This document shows positions 23,799 through 36,300 of a DNA stretch of 64,000 bases, in pieces; positions within the stretch are counted from its first letter, which is position 1, and each line of letters begins with the position of its first letter. The translations under genes and the position numbers were made by a program. The stretch spans positions 71,888,447-71,952,446 of the forward strand of contig NC_134835.1 of the NCBI RefSeq assembly GCF_004210375.1. The letters run 5' to 3'. A model generated the notes under the pieces. It saw only the letters and a list, made by a program, of their open reading frames with translations, made no database searches and was not told the origin of the DNA. Source of the DNA: Tachypleus tridentatus. Taxonomy: Eukaryota; Arthropoda; Merostomata; Xiphosura; Limulidae.

Positions 23799-23916
23799 TG
23801 TGTGTGTTTTCTTATAGCAAAGCCACATAGGCCTATCTGCTGAGCCCACCGCAGAGCATCAAATCCTTGATCTTAGCGTTGGAAATTCCTAAATTTACCG
23901 CTATACTACTGGGAGC
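23799..23916 (-). mobile_element. SINE family C (Val-like head), diverged
   Basis: Plus strand: GTGTGTGTTTTCTTATAGC, AAAGCCACATAGGCCTATC, TGCTGAGCCCACC, a degraded GAGCATCAAATCCTTGATC B-box side, and ACCGCTATACTACTGGGAGC. It is about 250 bp upstream of the ZRSR2-like start codon. Confidence 0.85.
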
Positions 23917-24169
23917 TACGATCCTTGCACTGAAATAAGAAGGTCGCGAATGGCAATGCAGAATAGTTCGTAAATTTTCAGTTGTATTGAGTAACATAGG
24001 AACAATATTAATGTTTTTATAATGATCTTAAAAATAACAAAATTTAGCTATATTTAATTCAAGTTTAATAAGAAACATGTTCCAGAAAAAAATAAAATAA
24101 CATCAAAGTATTTTAAAAATATTACCATTTCATTCAAATTTGGCCACAAGATGTCACAATATAAGTAAA
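23917..24169 (+). promoter_or_regulatory. Probable 5' UTR/promoter side of the ZRSR2-like gene
   Basis: 253 bp between a SINE and the proposed start codon. No TATA box at a convincing distance and no GC-rich island. Placement is inferred only from the start codon downstream. Confidence 0.3.
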
Positions 24170-24300
24170 ATGGCAGTTGTTTGTAGTGCGACTGATACTA
24201 CAACTAGTGATTGTTTTTTAAAATTATCACATTTAACAGGATTAAAAACTATCGTTTTTCAAGAAGTTTTAAAAAAATCAAAAACGACTATAAAACTGAG
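24170..24300 (+). CDS. ZRSR2: ZRSR2-like exon 1 (start exon)
   Basis: ATG in a good context (AAAATGG), 43 codons plus AG, then donor GTAAGA. It encodes [15 protein letters not shown] then a Lys-rich end ([11 protein letters not shown]). The two leftover bases join the first T of exon 2 to give AGT (Ser), producing SHKK as in ZRSR2. The phase fit and donor quality support it, but there is no homology in the first ~40 residues. Confidence 0.65.
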
Positions 24301-27300
24301 GTAAGATTATCTTATTTATACTGTTATCTACTCACAATGATTTCAATTTAATAACTTAATAATTTAGTAACCCTAAAACTTAAGGATAACGTCAGATTTA
24401 AGAATGGAACTAAAAAGTACAAGTAGGTGAACGTGATAACTACAGTTTCTGGCGTAAATAAGTTGTGTATTTATTTTTAAATAATAGTAGTAGTGTTTTT
24501 TTTAAAGAAAGTAGAGCCTTGATGTAACCTGATTTTGAATTTCCACTGAAACTTGGAAATGTATAGGTGTTTAAACTTAAAAAGACTTTAATTTAAAAAA
24601 GTTTAGTATGTTATTAAGGAGCTTGAAATTTAATTAACTGCATTAACTTCTTTACTAGTGATTGTGTGCTGGTAGATTGATTGTTTCTAAGATTTTGTTG
24701 GATAATTGTTTAGATATAAATGGGTATATTAAGTAATATAAATTCAGCAGTTTTGTATGACTTTGATTAGATTTAGGATGGCCATCTGAATTACTGAGAG
24801 TGCCATTTGTTATTTCTTTGGCTAACCTCAGAGATGATCAATTCATAAGAAAACCCAAACTACCTTCATTTTAAGGAATTGAAATTATGCTGGACTATAA
24901 ACTAAAGTATCAAGTTTCATAGGTTTCGCCTTCTTTTCTTAATGACAAAAAATTTTCTACCTATACATTTGACTTAACTATTTGATGTTTCTTTAGATTT
25001 CTGTTACTTACATAAGTATGTAATTTCAGTATGAAATTTATAGCATTCTAAGTTTTTAAATATGGAAAACATATTCTTTGCATTATCTAAATCAAACTAA
25101 GGGTACCTGTTAAGAAAGCAAAAATTGTGTAAAGAACAATTTGGATAATGTTCTCTTTTATTTTGGAAATTCTTAATTGCATACTGTAATTTGTAGAAGG
25201 TAATAATTGACTTGTTTAACTGATTAACTACTTGTGTCTCTGAATTCAAAAGTACATATAAAAAGTGGAAATGTGCCAAATTTGAGGGTATTTTATTTTT
25301 ATATTTCTTTTGAGCAAACATCTTAAAATAGCCTATTTTCATGTTCAGGCAGTTTCCAGTTATACAAAAAATTATAATGATTAAACCAGGCAATTCTGGA
25401 TGATGTAAGACAAAAGTATATACAAAATGTTTTTTCTTTCACCGTCTTTTTTTTTTTTTTCATCCTTCTTGGGCAGATATCCTATAACAAAACAGTTCAT
25501 AAACATTGATGGACAATAATAATAAATATATTTATTAAGCCAGCCAACTCTAGATGTTGAAATCCCCATTTATATTAGAAAAAAAATTAAATATGTGCCC
25601 TATTTCACAGATTTTCTTTAATTACTCTCCTTGGTAATTGAGGCAACCAACTCTACATTATTAAAGCCAAATGCCTATAAAAATTTGAAAATGTACCCTA
25701 CTTCAGGATTTTTTTCACTTTTTTAGTGAAAGTCTTGAATAAAGTAGCTAACATAAGCTGTCAGATTATTTCCAAATATCTGAAGAAAAATTAGAGTAAA
25801 GACAAGATTTTTAAAAATATTTTACCTTTTCATTTTTAAAGAACAATAACAGATGTAAACTTGTTGAATCAAAATGGTTGTAGGTAAATGTAAAATCTAC
25901 TTTTAAATTTAAAAGCAAGAAAAGGTATGTGAAAAAAATGTATAAATATTAGAGCAAGGGATTTAAAAGCTACTTAACTAACATTAATAACTACAAATAA
26001 AATTGCCACGAAATACCCAAGAATACTTTAGAAAAGAGCCTTGAAATAATTTTCATTAAATTTATCAAAGCATAGTAGTAATTAGCAAATAAGCAAATAC
26101 ATGTATGATCTAATGCAAAAAAAAACAAAGCAAGAACTTTATTCAACAGACAACAGAAAGATCTTAAAAGGTTATAATTAGACTTAGAAAAAAGTTTAAA
26201 ATGGCAACTTAAATTTATATTTAATACAATTTCATTGGGATTTTTAGTGCCATTCAGTGACAATTCCAGAGTATTCTTAAGTGACCATGACTTATTCTTT
26301 ACACTTTCTTTTTTACATTCCTATTAAAGTTTGTTTTTATTAATACAAGTGTTAATTCAAAATTTGCAATTATTAGGGACATCTCAAAAATAACCATTTG
26401 TATCATGGTAGGTTGTGATAATATATGCTGTTGACTTTTTGTTTTGTTTTATTAAAAATCAAAGTACTTAAAGAAAATATGGTAAACTTTTCTAAAGTAT
26501 TATAATAAAAATATAAGTGTCTTGGTAGGCTTTAAGTGGCAGGAAGTCTAAGCCTAAACATTCAGAAGAATCCATTAGTTTTATTTTCTATACTTCTCCA
26601 AAAAAGGCAGCTACACTAAATCTTGAAACTATGAAATGAAGGAGCACATTGTAGGTTATCCAATTATCTATTTGCTACATTGTATAATAACAAGCTGTCA
26701 TTGTGTTCATATTGGTCTCAATTTCTAGACCGATTTACTTTTTTTTTAGGATGGATATCCTAGTCAGTATTTGTCCAACCAGTTTCTACATCCAGTTATG
26801 AATACCTTTATTTTTAACTTTTTATTAAGGGTACTTTCATAAGCCATAGGGGTCTCTGCCCTGTGTGTTTAGCCTATTTTTTGCATAACATGCCATTTAA
26901 GATGAAAATTCCAGTTGCTTTTTTCCTGAAACTTGTAATACTTATTCTGTATGTATCTTTTATGCTCTGTCTTTCACACTGTAACATTTTACTCTTTTTT
27001 TTTTCACATTGTTATTACACATTCATTTTATCATTTGCCTTCTGCTAGAAATTTTGACATTTTACATTTAAATACTTATCTTTTGTTGTTTTTGATTTTT
27101 AGACATCACCAATAAGCCTTTCATTCTGTTGATTCTTCTTTAATATTATTGTTTTTTCCCTACATCATTCATTTAGTCCTAAGACTGGCAGTTTGAGAAG
27201 GATATTTGCTTCTAATTTCTACCTTATACTTTCAGTGAGACGTGCTTATTTTATACTAGATAGATTGTTTTTGCTGATCAAGGAGTATTGTAATTTTTCC

Positions 27301-30300
27301 TGTGCTAAACAATTCCCTTGAATATACCCTTGCTTCTTCATCCATTTGAATCTCAAATGCATGCATATCTGTTTCTTGCAACTTTTGCTGTCAGTTGTTA
27401 AATTTTTTTATTCAAACTGCTGTTAGTGCTTTCATTAGTTTCCAACTCTGATCTACAATACATAGATTGCTAGACCTAAAATATATTTCAAAGTTTATAA
27501 AGTTGATGAGTACCATTGCAACTTCTTTTTCTTAATGATCATTATTTGAGGAAATAATAGTCTTTCTTTTTTTATTACAACTTCAAAGTATTCAAAATCC
27601 ACTGTCCTTCATTTGAAGTATTGAACACAATACTTTTATTTACACTGCAATAACAAGTGCTGTAAATATTTCAAACTCTCCTTTGAAACTAGTGTATGTG
27701 TGTGTAATTTTGGTCTTTCAACTCAAGGAATATTATGGATTTTCAAATGATGATTTCTAAAATGATAACTTATTGGACAGTGTTTAATGTTCGATACGGT
27801 ACAATACCTCTGCTCACATAAATAGTTTCCATCTGTATGCAAGTTTTTCGATTCTATTTTTATGCATGCCATAAGCCTTTTATCATCCCTTATTTGGAAT
27901 TGGCTGATTCCAGAGCATCTCTCATGCAAATTATGACAACCCTCAACCAATAAGCGTGCAACAAATTCTCTTGAGTCATGTGACTCCCTCTATTCAATTC
28001 TACCAAACCATCACATTTCATTTCACAGTAATCATATTCTAACATTTATTATGTGCTCTGCAACAGTATTTTAATACTTTTCTGCATTTTTTCAACCAAG
28101 AGTCAACCAAGTACCAGTGTTGGAAGTTCTCAACAGGTGTTGTGGACATTGTGTCTGATGCTCGTGTTTGGGTATAGTATTCACGAAACCCTGGCATTGC
28201 TGCAGTGTCCTTATTTGGCATTGTAGGACTCCATGGTGGGTAGAGTCAGTGGGCACTGAAATTTTCTTTTTTTCCTATGGATCCTCCTAATAAAATTTTA
28301 AATAGAATAGTGAAAAAACAGTCAATAGGTAAACAATCACATCTTGAAGACTCAGATCAGCAATCTTCAATGTCTGAACCACCAGTTGTACTTCATTTTC
28401 TCATCCTACATTCTCTTTTGGAAAAACCTTTAGGGCAAATGTCCCCATTTTTTATTCAGAACGGACTGGAGGGACTTGCTTGCTCTCCAGAGTCAGTAAA
28501 GAAGCTTTGATCTGGAGACATATTGGTTGAAACATCCACATCCAAACACAGTGAACTCCTCTTGAATTCAAAGGCAATTGGGGATGTACCTATTGAGGTT
28601 ACCCCTCATGCTACCTTGAATTCTTCATGAGGAGTTATTGTTGAGAGGGATTTGAAGAACGTCTCTGAGTCAGAGATTCTTGCTGGTTTCTCCACTCAAG
28701 GAGTTGATGCAATGAGGAGCATCTCCACTCACAGAGATGGAATAACACTGCCAACAAAGATCCTCGTCTTGACATTTACATCACCACGTGCACTTGCAAC
28801 CATCAAGGCAGGCTATCTAAATTGCAGGGTACAGCCGTACATTCCAAACCCTCTCCGATGTTTCCAGTGTCAGAGATTTGGCCACTCAAAGGACCATGAT
28901 GCCTATGAGTGTGAAGAGGACCCACATTGTGTCAGTTGCAATGGCTCTCACTTGTCCTACTTTTGTTCTTGCACTAAATGGTTGGAGGAAAAAGAGGTGC
29001 AATGTTTAAAAACGACTCATAACGTTACTTATCTTGAGGCTCGGAAATTGCTGTCCAACACTTTGTCTAGGACATATGCTGCTGCACTTCATTTCATAAC
29101 TACAGTGGGAGTGCAGACAGATCTCTCTGTGCCTCCAAAACAATCATTCTCAAAACAAGTGAAAAGCCTTTTGACCTCCATGGTTAAAAAAGTTGATGAA
29201 TCAACTTCTACACCCATCTCTGTTCTTCCCATACATTCCAACAAACCCCATGATCCACATCCTTTGGTTTCAGGTACAGGCATTTTTTCAGATACATCTT
29301 TTTCTCCCACCCCAAGATGCAAAACAATCATTCATTCGCATCTTCAGTCACTGGAATCCCCTTGCAACAACAAAGACCTGTCCAGTCGACCCAGGGCAGA
29401 ATCCATGGAGGTCAATACACCTTCCCCGAATAAGGACAGTAATGAAAAGAGACGTGGTCATAAACAGAAGAAGGGTTTTCCATCCGCTTTGCCTACGCTC
29501 ATTAAAAATGGCCACCTTGATACAATGGAACTGTCCAGGTTTACGTTCTAATCTGGATGACATTGAAACACTGATTGCTTCCTACCATCCTGTATGTCTT
29601 TCCTTACAAGAAACATTTATGAAACCTGCTGGTACAGTCACCTTTTGGCAGTGTTCTCTGGACGAGTACATGGAGAGGTGGCACTGTTGGTTGATCAGCA
29701 TGTGTCCACCCTGTCTTTGTCACTTAACACACTCTTGGAGGCCAAAGCCATCTGTGTTTCCTTGGGTCATACCATCACTGTTTGTTCTCTCTTCTTGTCA
29801 CCTGGAGAGACATACGATCAATCAGATCTTAATGCTCTTGTTGAACAGTTGCCGTCTCCCTTTCTAATCCTGAGGGACTTCAAAGGACATCATCCCCTAT
29901 GGAGAAGTTCCGTTATTGACAGGAGGGGTTGCACTGTAGAGCATATTTTCTCTGATCACAACCTTACTCTTTTCAATACTGATTCTTTCACTTATATTCA
30001 TGCACCTAGTCAGTCGTTTACTGCTACTGATCTCTCGGTTTGCTCCCCTTCATTATTCTCCCATTTTTCATGGAGGGTTGACAATAATCCACGAGGCAGT
30101 GATCATTTTCCTATACTTTTGAGACAGACTGGCCATGGTCAATGCCAACCTACCTGCGTGCCCTGGTAGAAGCTGGATCAAGCAGGCTGATCCACTTTCA
30201 CTGCTCTCGCAGAACTTGATCCTGCCATCACCTGTCAGCCATCAATAGATGACTGTGTGGCAGTGGTAACTGACTCTATTATACAAGCAGCTGCTTAATG

Positions 30301-33300
30301 TATTCCTAAAACCTCGACACATTTTCCACTATATCCTCATCCGTGGTGGAATCCTGTCTGCCACATGGCATGGAAGGCTCAAAAACGGGCCTTGGATACT
30401 TTCCATAGATATCCCATACTTTCAAACTGCATCACTTTCCAGCGAGCCCGTGCACATGCTAGGTGGGTAGGACATCAAAGCCAGAAGGAATCTTGGATTA
30501 AGTTCACAACTAGCATATCTTCAACCACCAGTTCCCAGGTCATTTAGGACAGGGTTCGGAAGGTCAGTGGGCACTACAATTCTGTCCCCATCTCGATCTT
30601 ACTCTCTAATGGCCAAGAGGTAGCTGATGTCCGGAGCATCGCCAATACTCTTGGTGAAAGCTTTTGCTGGGTATCTAGCACTCCTGCTTGTTCCTCCACC
30701 TTCTTGGCCATAAAGACTCGGGCAGAGCATTTACCTCTTTCCTTTTGAACTGACAGTCTCTTTGACTATAATCGTCCCTTTACACTGGTGGAACTGAAAA
30801 TGGCCCTTCTTCGGTTTGGCAGTACACCTGTTGGACCAGATGATGTACACTATGATATGCTGCACCATCTATCTCCTGCTTCTCTTGATATTCTTCTAAT
30901 TGTTTTTAACTGGATCTGGTAGGAGAATGTTTTTCCTTATGCCTGGCACCAGACTATTATCTTGCCTTTCTCTAAGCCTTACCTTTCTCAAGATTCCTTC
31001 AAACTACCTTCCAATTGCTTTGACAAGCTGTCTCTGTAAGACCTTAGAGAGAATGGTTAATGCTTGTCTTGTTTGGTTCATCGAATCAAACAACCTCCTC
31101 TCACCCACCCACTGTGGGTTCTGACGACAGTGCTCCAACATGGACCACCTAATTCAACTTGAAACGTCAATCTGAGAAGCCTTTCTCAAATGACAACATC
31201 TTGTATCAATATTATTTGACATTGATATGGCTTATGACACAACATGGAGGTATGGCATTTTGTGAGACCTCCATATATATGGGTTACGTGGCCATTTACC
31301 CACGTTTATTAAAATTTTTTTAATGGACAGGAGATTCCAAGTTCGTGTGGGTTCGACACTTTCCCATTCTTTTCTACAGGAACTTGGGGTCCTTCAGGGC
31401 TGTGTTTTTAGTGTCACACTTTTCAGTATAAAGACTAATGCCATCACTGAACAACTCCCTCTCACTGTTGCAAACAGGCTCTATGTCGACGACTTTCACA
31501 TCTCGAGTCAGTCATCGAGCATGAGATATACTGAGCATCAACTACAAACTGCCCTCAATCATGTACTGAAGTGGACCACGGTGAACAGTTTTAATTTCTT
31601 TCTCTCTAAAACTGTTTGCATGCACTTTTGTTGCCAATGAGGTATTCATCCTGATTCTGAACTCCGTATTGGTGAAGTTTCACTGCCTGTGGTCCCTGAG
31701 ACCAAGTTCTTGGGGCTTATCTTTGACTATAAGCTTACCTTTATACCACACTTAAAGCAGCTATGGGTCAAATGCATAAGAGCTCTGAACATACTCCATG
31801 TCTTCTCTACCACCTGTTGGGGAGTGGATCAATGTTCTATGTTGAAGATATATTGTGCTCTTATTTGATCGAAACTCGACTATGGATCAATGGTCTGTGG
31901 CTCTGTCAGACCCTCGGCCTTAAAGATGCTGGACCCCATTCATCACCAAGGACTTTGATTCTGCACTGGGTCTTTCTGCACCTCTCCAGTCCAGAGATTA
32001 TACATAGAATCTCATGAACCTTCTTTGCACCTTTGCAGTTTGCAACTGTCTTTACTATATTCTTCTAAACTTTGTTCCTTACCAAAGCATTCCACCTGAG
32101 GTTGTGTTTTTCTTCTTTGGTGGGCCATACTTTTTCAGAATAGATGATCTGCCATTGTTCCTTTTGGCCTTTGCATCCAGGAGAAATTGGATGAATTGGG
32201 TCTGTACTTGGATAACGTTGCAAAATATACTGGTTAGCCCATCCCACCATGGCTTATTACAGTCCCCAATTGTGACCTATCTTTATGTCATCTGAGAAAA
32301 ATAGATACTCCCAATTGGAAGTACTGTCATTTATTTACTGAACATTTTTCGAACAATCTTTCCATTCCAATTTATACAGATGGATCCAAATCAGGTGTCT
32401 CTGTGGGTTCTGCCATGGTTTGTTGCGGTTCGGTAGTTGCACGCAGAATTCCCCCTACAGCTTCTGTGTTCACTGCTGAATTGTACACCATTTCTCTTGA
32501 CCTGGATCATATTGAAGCTAAGCAGTACTCCAACTGCATTATTTATGCTGACTTGCTTAGTTCTATACTGGCCCTGGAATCGCTTCACGCTGGTTCACAC
32601 CCTGTTCTTGCTGATATTCAAAACCGACTGGCCCATTTCTCTTTAACATCTACTTCTATCCAGTTTTTCTGGATACCAAGCCACTTTGGTATTCGCGGGA
32701 ACGAGCTTACAGACATGGCCGCTAAATCTATCTGCTCTGGCACTATCACCACTGTGCCTATTCCATACATGGACTATAGTCCTGTATTCAGGGCTCGGCT
32801 CCATGCCAGCTGGCAGTTGACTTTGAGTTAGCAACGCAAAAACAAACTTTTCTAATTAAAACCCTATATTGGACTTTGGCTGTCTTGCTTCCATAAGGAT
32901 CAGAAGGAGGAAGTTGTTCTAACTAGACTACGCACTAGTCACAGTTTTTTAACTCATCATTTTCTTATATCTGGAACTGATGCACCAATGTGTAGTTTGT
33001 GTAACACTCAGATCACTATAAGCCACCTTTAACTTTCTTGCCATCGTTACGACTCTCAATGACAGCACTATTTTAACCATGTTATGGGTGACGGTGACAC
33101 TGTCTACCTTGATAAAGTTTTTAGTTTTTTAATGGCCATTAAACCTTTTTTATTGTGGTTCCCTTTTAACAGTCACAATCTCTCTAGTTCGATTTGAAAT
33201 TAGAAAGTGGCTGTAACATAAAATAACTCAACACCAGGACTGGAAAGGCCAACTTCAGATGACTATCGCTGCTGTTTGACATATCCATTTGAACCACCCA

Positions 33301-36300
33301 TTAGTCGTCCTGGCGAGTAATTATTACAATTTTGCTCATGTCTTTTAACACTTTTATTACTTTACTTTTTGATAATGACTGTAATGACACATAACCTGGA
33401 ACCAGGACTGGAAAGGCCAACTTCAGGTTACTGACAGTGATTCTTGTACTTGCCTGTTAGTCTTCCTGGTGGGTTATGATAATTACCATTATGCTACAGA
33501 AAGTCCTTTATAACTTCACTTTCTGTAGTTTCTCTCTTAACATTGTAGAATGGATGTCAACAATGGTTTTATGCCATTTATGTTTTTAATTGCTGTTTTG
33601 TTTTACCTTCATTTCCTTTTATATATTTTACTACATTTACTTTACTTTTACCTTTTTACCAGATGCTTGGCAAGTTATTACAATTTTGCGACATGTCTTT
33701 TAAGACCTTTATTACTTTACCTTTTGATAATGGCTGTAATGACACATAACCCAGAACCAGGAATGGAAAGGCCAACTTAAGGTGACTGATGGTGGTTCTT
33801 GTACTTACCTGTTAGTCTTCCTGGTGGGTTATGATAATTACCATTATGTTACAGAAAGTCTTTTACGACTTCTTTTACTTTGGTTTCTCTCTTAACATTG
33901 TAGACTAGATGTCAACATTGGTTTTATGCTGTTTGTGGTTTTCAATGCTGTTTTGGTTTACCTTCATTTCCGTTCATGAATTTTACTACATTTACTTTAT
34001 TTTTACCTTTTTACTGGACATTTGGTGCAGATAGCCTAGCTGCTTTGTGCCATAAAACACAAAATCAACCAACCAACCCTACTTAATATCTGGGTGTGTG
34101 TATGCTGCATACCATATGTTCCCTACATCAGCAAAAATATAACCAACATTGAGAAAAACTTAACAAAACCCAACATTCTAGTAAACACCAAATTTATTCA
34201 AAAACCAGGTACAAAACTGAAGTCCATACTATGTAAAAACTACACTGACAAACACAACACCAACATACTTTATAAAATACAATGCAACAACTGCCACAAC
34301 TTCTATGTTGGACAAAGAAGCAGAGAAATGGAAACTAGATTCAAAGAACACAAAAAAGTAACTTAGAAGGTTCTCAGAGAAGTTAGTAGAAACCCTTGTT
34401 TGATGAGTAATGACATACAAAAACTGGTAAGGGAAACTGGGGTTGAAGTAAGCACCTCTACAGTTATGAACATGTTACACTCTTTTGGGTTCAAAGCATG
34501 CCGTCCTCATAGATCTCCATATTTAAAGCCTGTTCATTTAGAAGCACAATTGAGGTATACAAGAAAGCATGTACATAAACTCTTTACCTGTTGGAAGAGT
34601 ATTCCTTGGTCAGATGAGACTAAAATCCAGCTTTTCGGCCACAATGATGTTCGCAATATTTTCTGTAAGAAGGGGGAATGAAATCTTCCAAAGAACACCA
34701 TCCCTATAGTTAAACACAGAGGTGGCTCGATCATGCTATGGGCTTCCTTCAGCTCTTCTGATGTAGACAGCCTTCACCGCATCAACGGAATCATGTAAAA
34801 AGAAGAGTACATTGATATATTAGGCACTTATATCAAAAATGATGCTTGGAACTTGTGGCTTGGGCATTGTTGGATCTTCCAGCACGACAATGACCCTAAG
34901 CACACATCGAAATATGTGCAATCCTGGTTGCGGAGGAACCATATAAGCATTCTAGAGTGGCCATTGCAATCACCTGATCTCAACCCAATTGAAAATGTTT
35001 GGCATGAGTTGAAGACCAGGGTTCATCAGCATCATCCGAAAAACTTGCAAGAGTTGGAGGCTTTCTGTAAAGAAGAATGGAAGAAAATACCAATTGAGTA
35101 CCATCAAACGATCATGGAAGGCTATGAGAAGAGATTGCATCAAGTAATTCACCTGAAAGGCTACACAACTGACCATTAAAGTAGACAAACAAATACTTTC
35201 TGCCCCTCCTATGTTTGTTTGTTCATAAACAGTTTGTCATTCAATTAACATAAAAATGTATGTAGATGTGTGTTAGTATATTATTTATAATAACACTTTT
35301 TAAATAACATTTTGAGTTATGAGGAAAAAACTACTCATGACGCAGGGGTACGAACACTTTGTCGTAACTGTATTAAGTAGGGAAACAAATATAAACAAAT
35401 GTAAAATCATAGAAGCCCTACTTATACAGCAACTAAAACCGAAATTAAACCAATGTAAAGGAACACCTTTATACCTAAACTAATTACTAATCTAACATCC
35501 ACCTGGAACGCCCCCTACAATCCCGTACCTGTTCATACTCTCATCTCTAAGACGTGTCCATCAACAGTTACATTCAAATTCTCTCTTTCTTAATTTGAAG
35601 ATGACAGGAAGGTTGAAACGTTATCTTCTTATTAATAAAAGTGTTAATATATGTACCAGCCGTTCTGAGATACATAAGTATATTACTTTATATTATTAAC
35701 ATGTATCCTGTTCATGAGCCAGGGAGATTTGAAATTCTCCCTGGTCTCTTTAACTTGAGGTGAATGCGGTATAATTCTTTTTCCTGCCCCTGCCTGATTG
35801 CTGGGATTTAGATTGTAGTTGATTTGGCATCATTGTGAACCTCTTTGCCACACCCCATGTGGATGTTGGTTCCTGGTGGCCTGACTTTTGGATTGTAATA
35901 GACTTGGTGGTATGATCCTTTTTCCTATTCCTACTTGAACACAGTTCCCAGCAGCATGGGTTTTGGATGTAGTTGATTTGCCACATATGATATATCATGC
36001 CCTTGCCCCTCTACACCCAGGGGACCATCCATTTCTTTTACTCACTTTTATACATTTTGGGAGTGAGTTTCATGGATCCTACATTATTCAGGTCACTGTC
36101 CAGCCATAGTTCTCTCCCACTTGAATGTGCTGCTCTGTTTTTTCACCCATACATGCTACATCTTTCCACAATGGGCATAGAGTATGCCTGTGTCAGAAGT
36201 GGTGTGGTCTCCCACATCAGATCTTTGAATCTCACTGTCTCATCTTCGGGAGTGCCCTTTGGATACTTTTGAAGGATACTTCTTTCCATTGCACTAGTTT

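Larger units (their letters stand above)
28083..34075 (+). mobile_element. Non-LTR retrotransposon (LINE, I/Jockey-type with RNase H), near full length, dead
   Basis: The order is 5' UTR (28083-28276, shared with 43740-43920), ORF1 with zinc knuckles, ORF2 with endonuclease, reverse transcriptase and RNase H, a 3' UTR with tandem repeats, then a tail GCAGATAGCCTAGCTGCTTT, GTGCCATAAAACACAAAATC and (AACC)n rather than poly(A). The RNase H domain and the CCHC-bearing ORF1 fit the I/Jockey group. The clade cannot be fixed by eye. Many stops and frameshifts mean it is not active. It lies in the sense orientation in intron 1 of the ZRSR2-like gene. Confidence 0.88.

Noticed and set aside
25097-27048. 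Open frames of 60-98 codons on both strands in intron 1
   Set aside because: AT-rich compositional frames without motifs or splice support.
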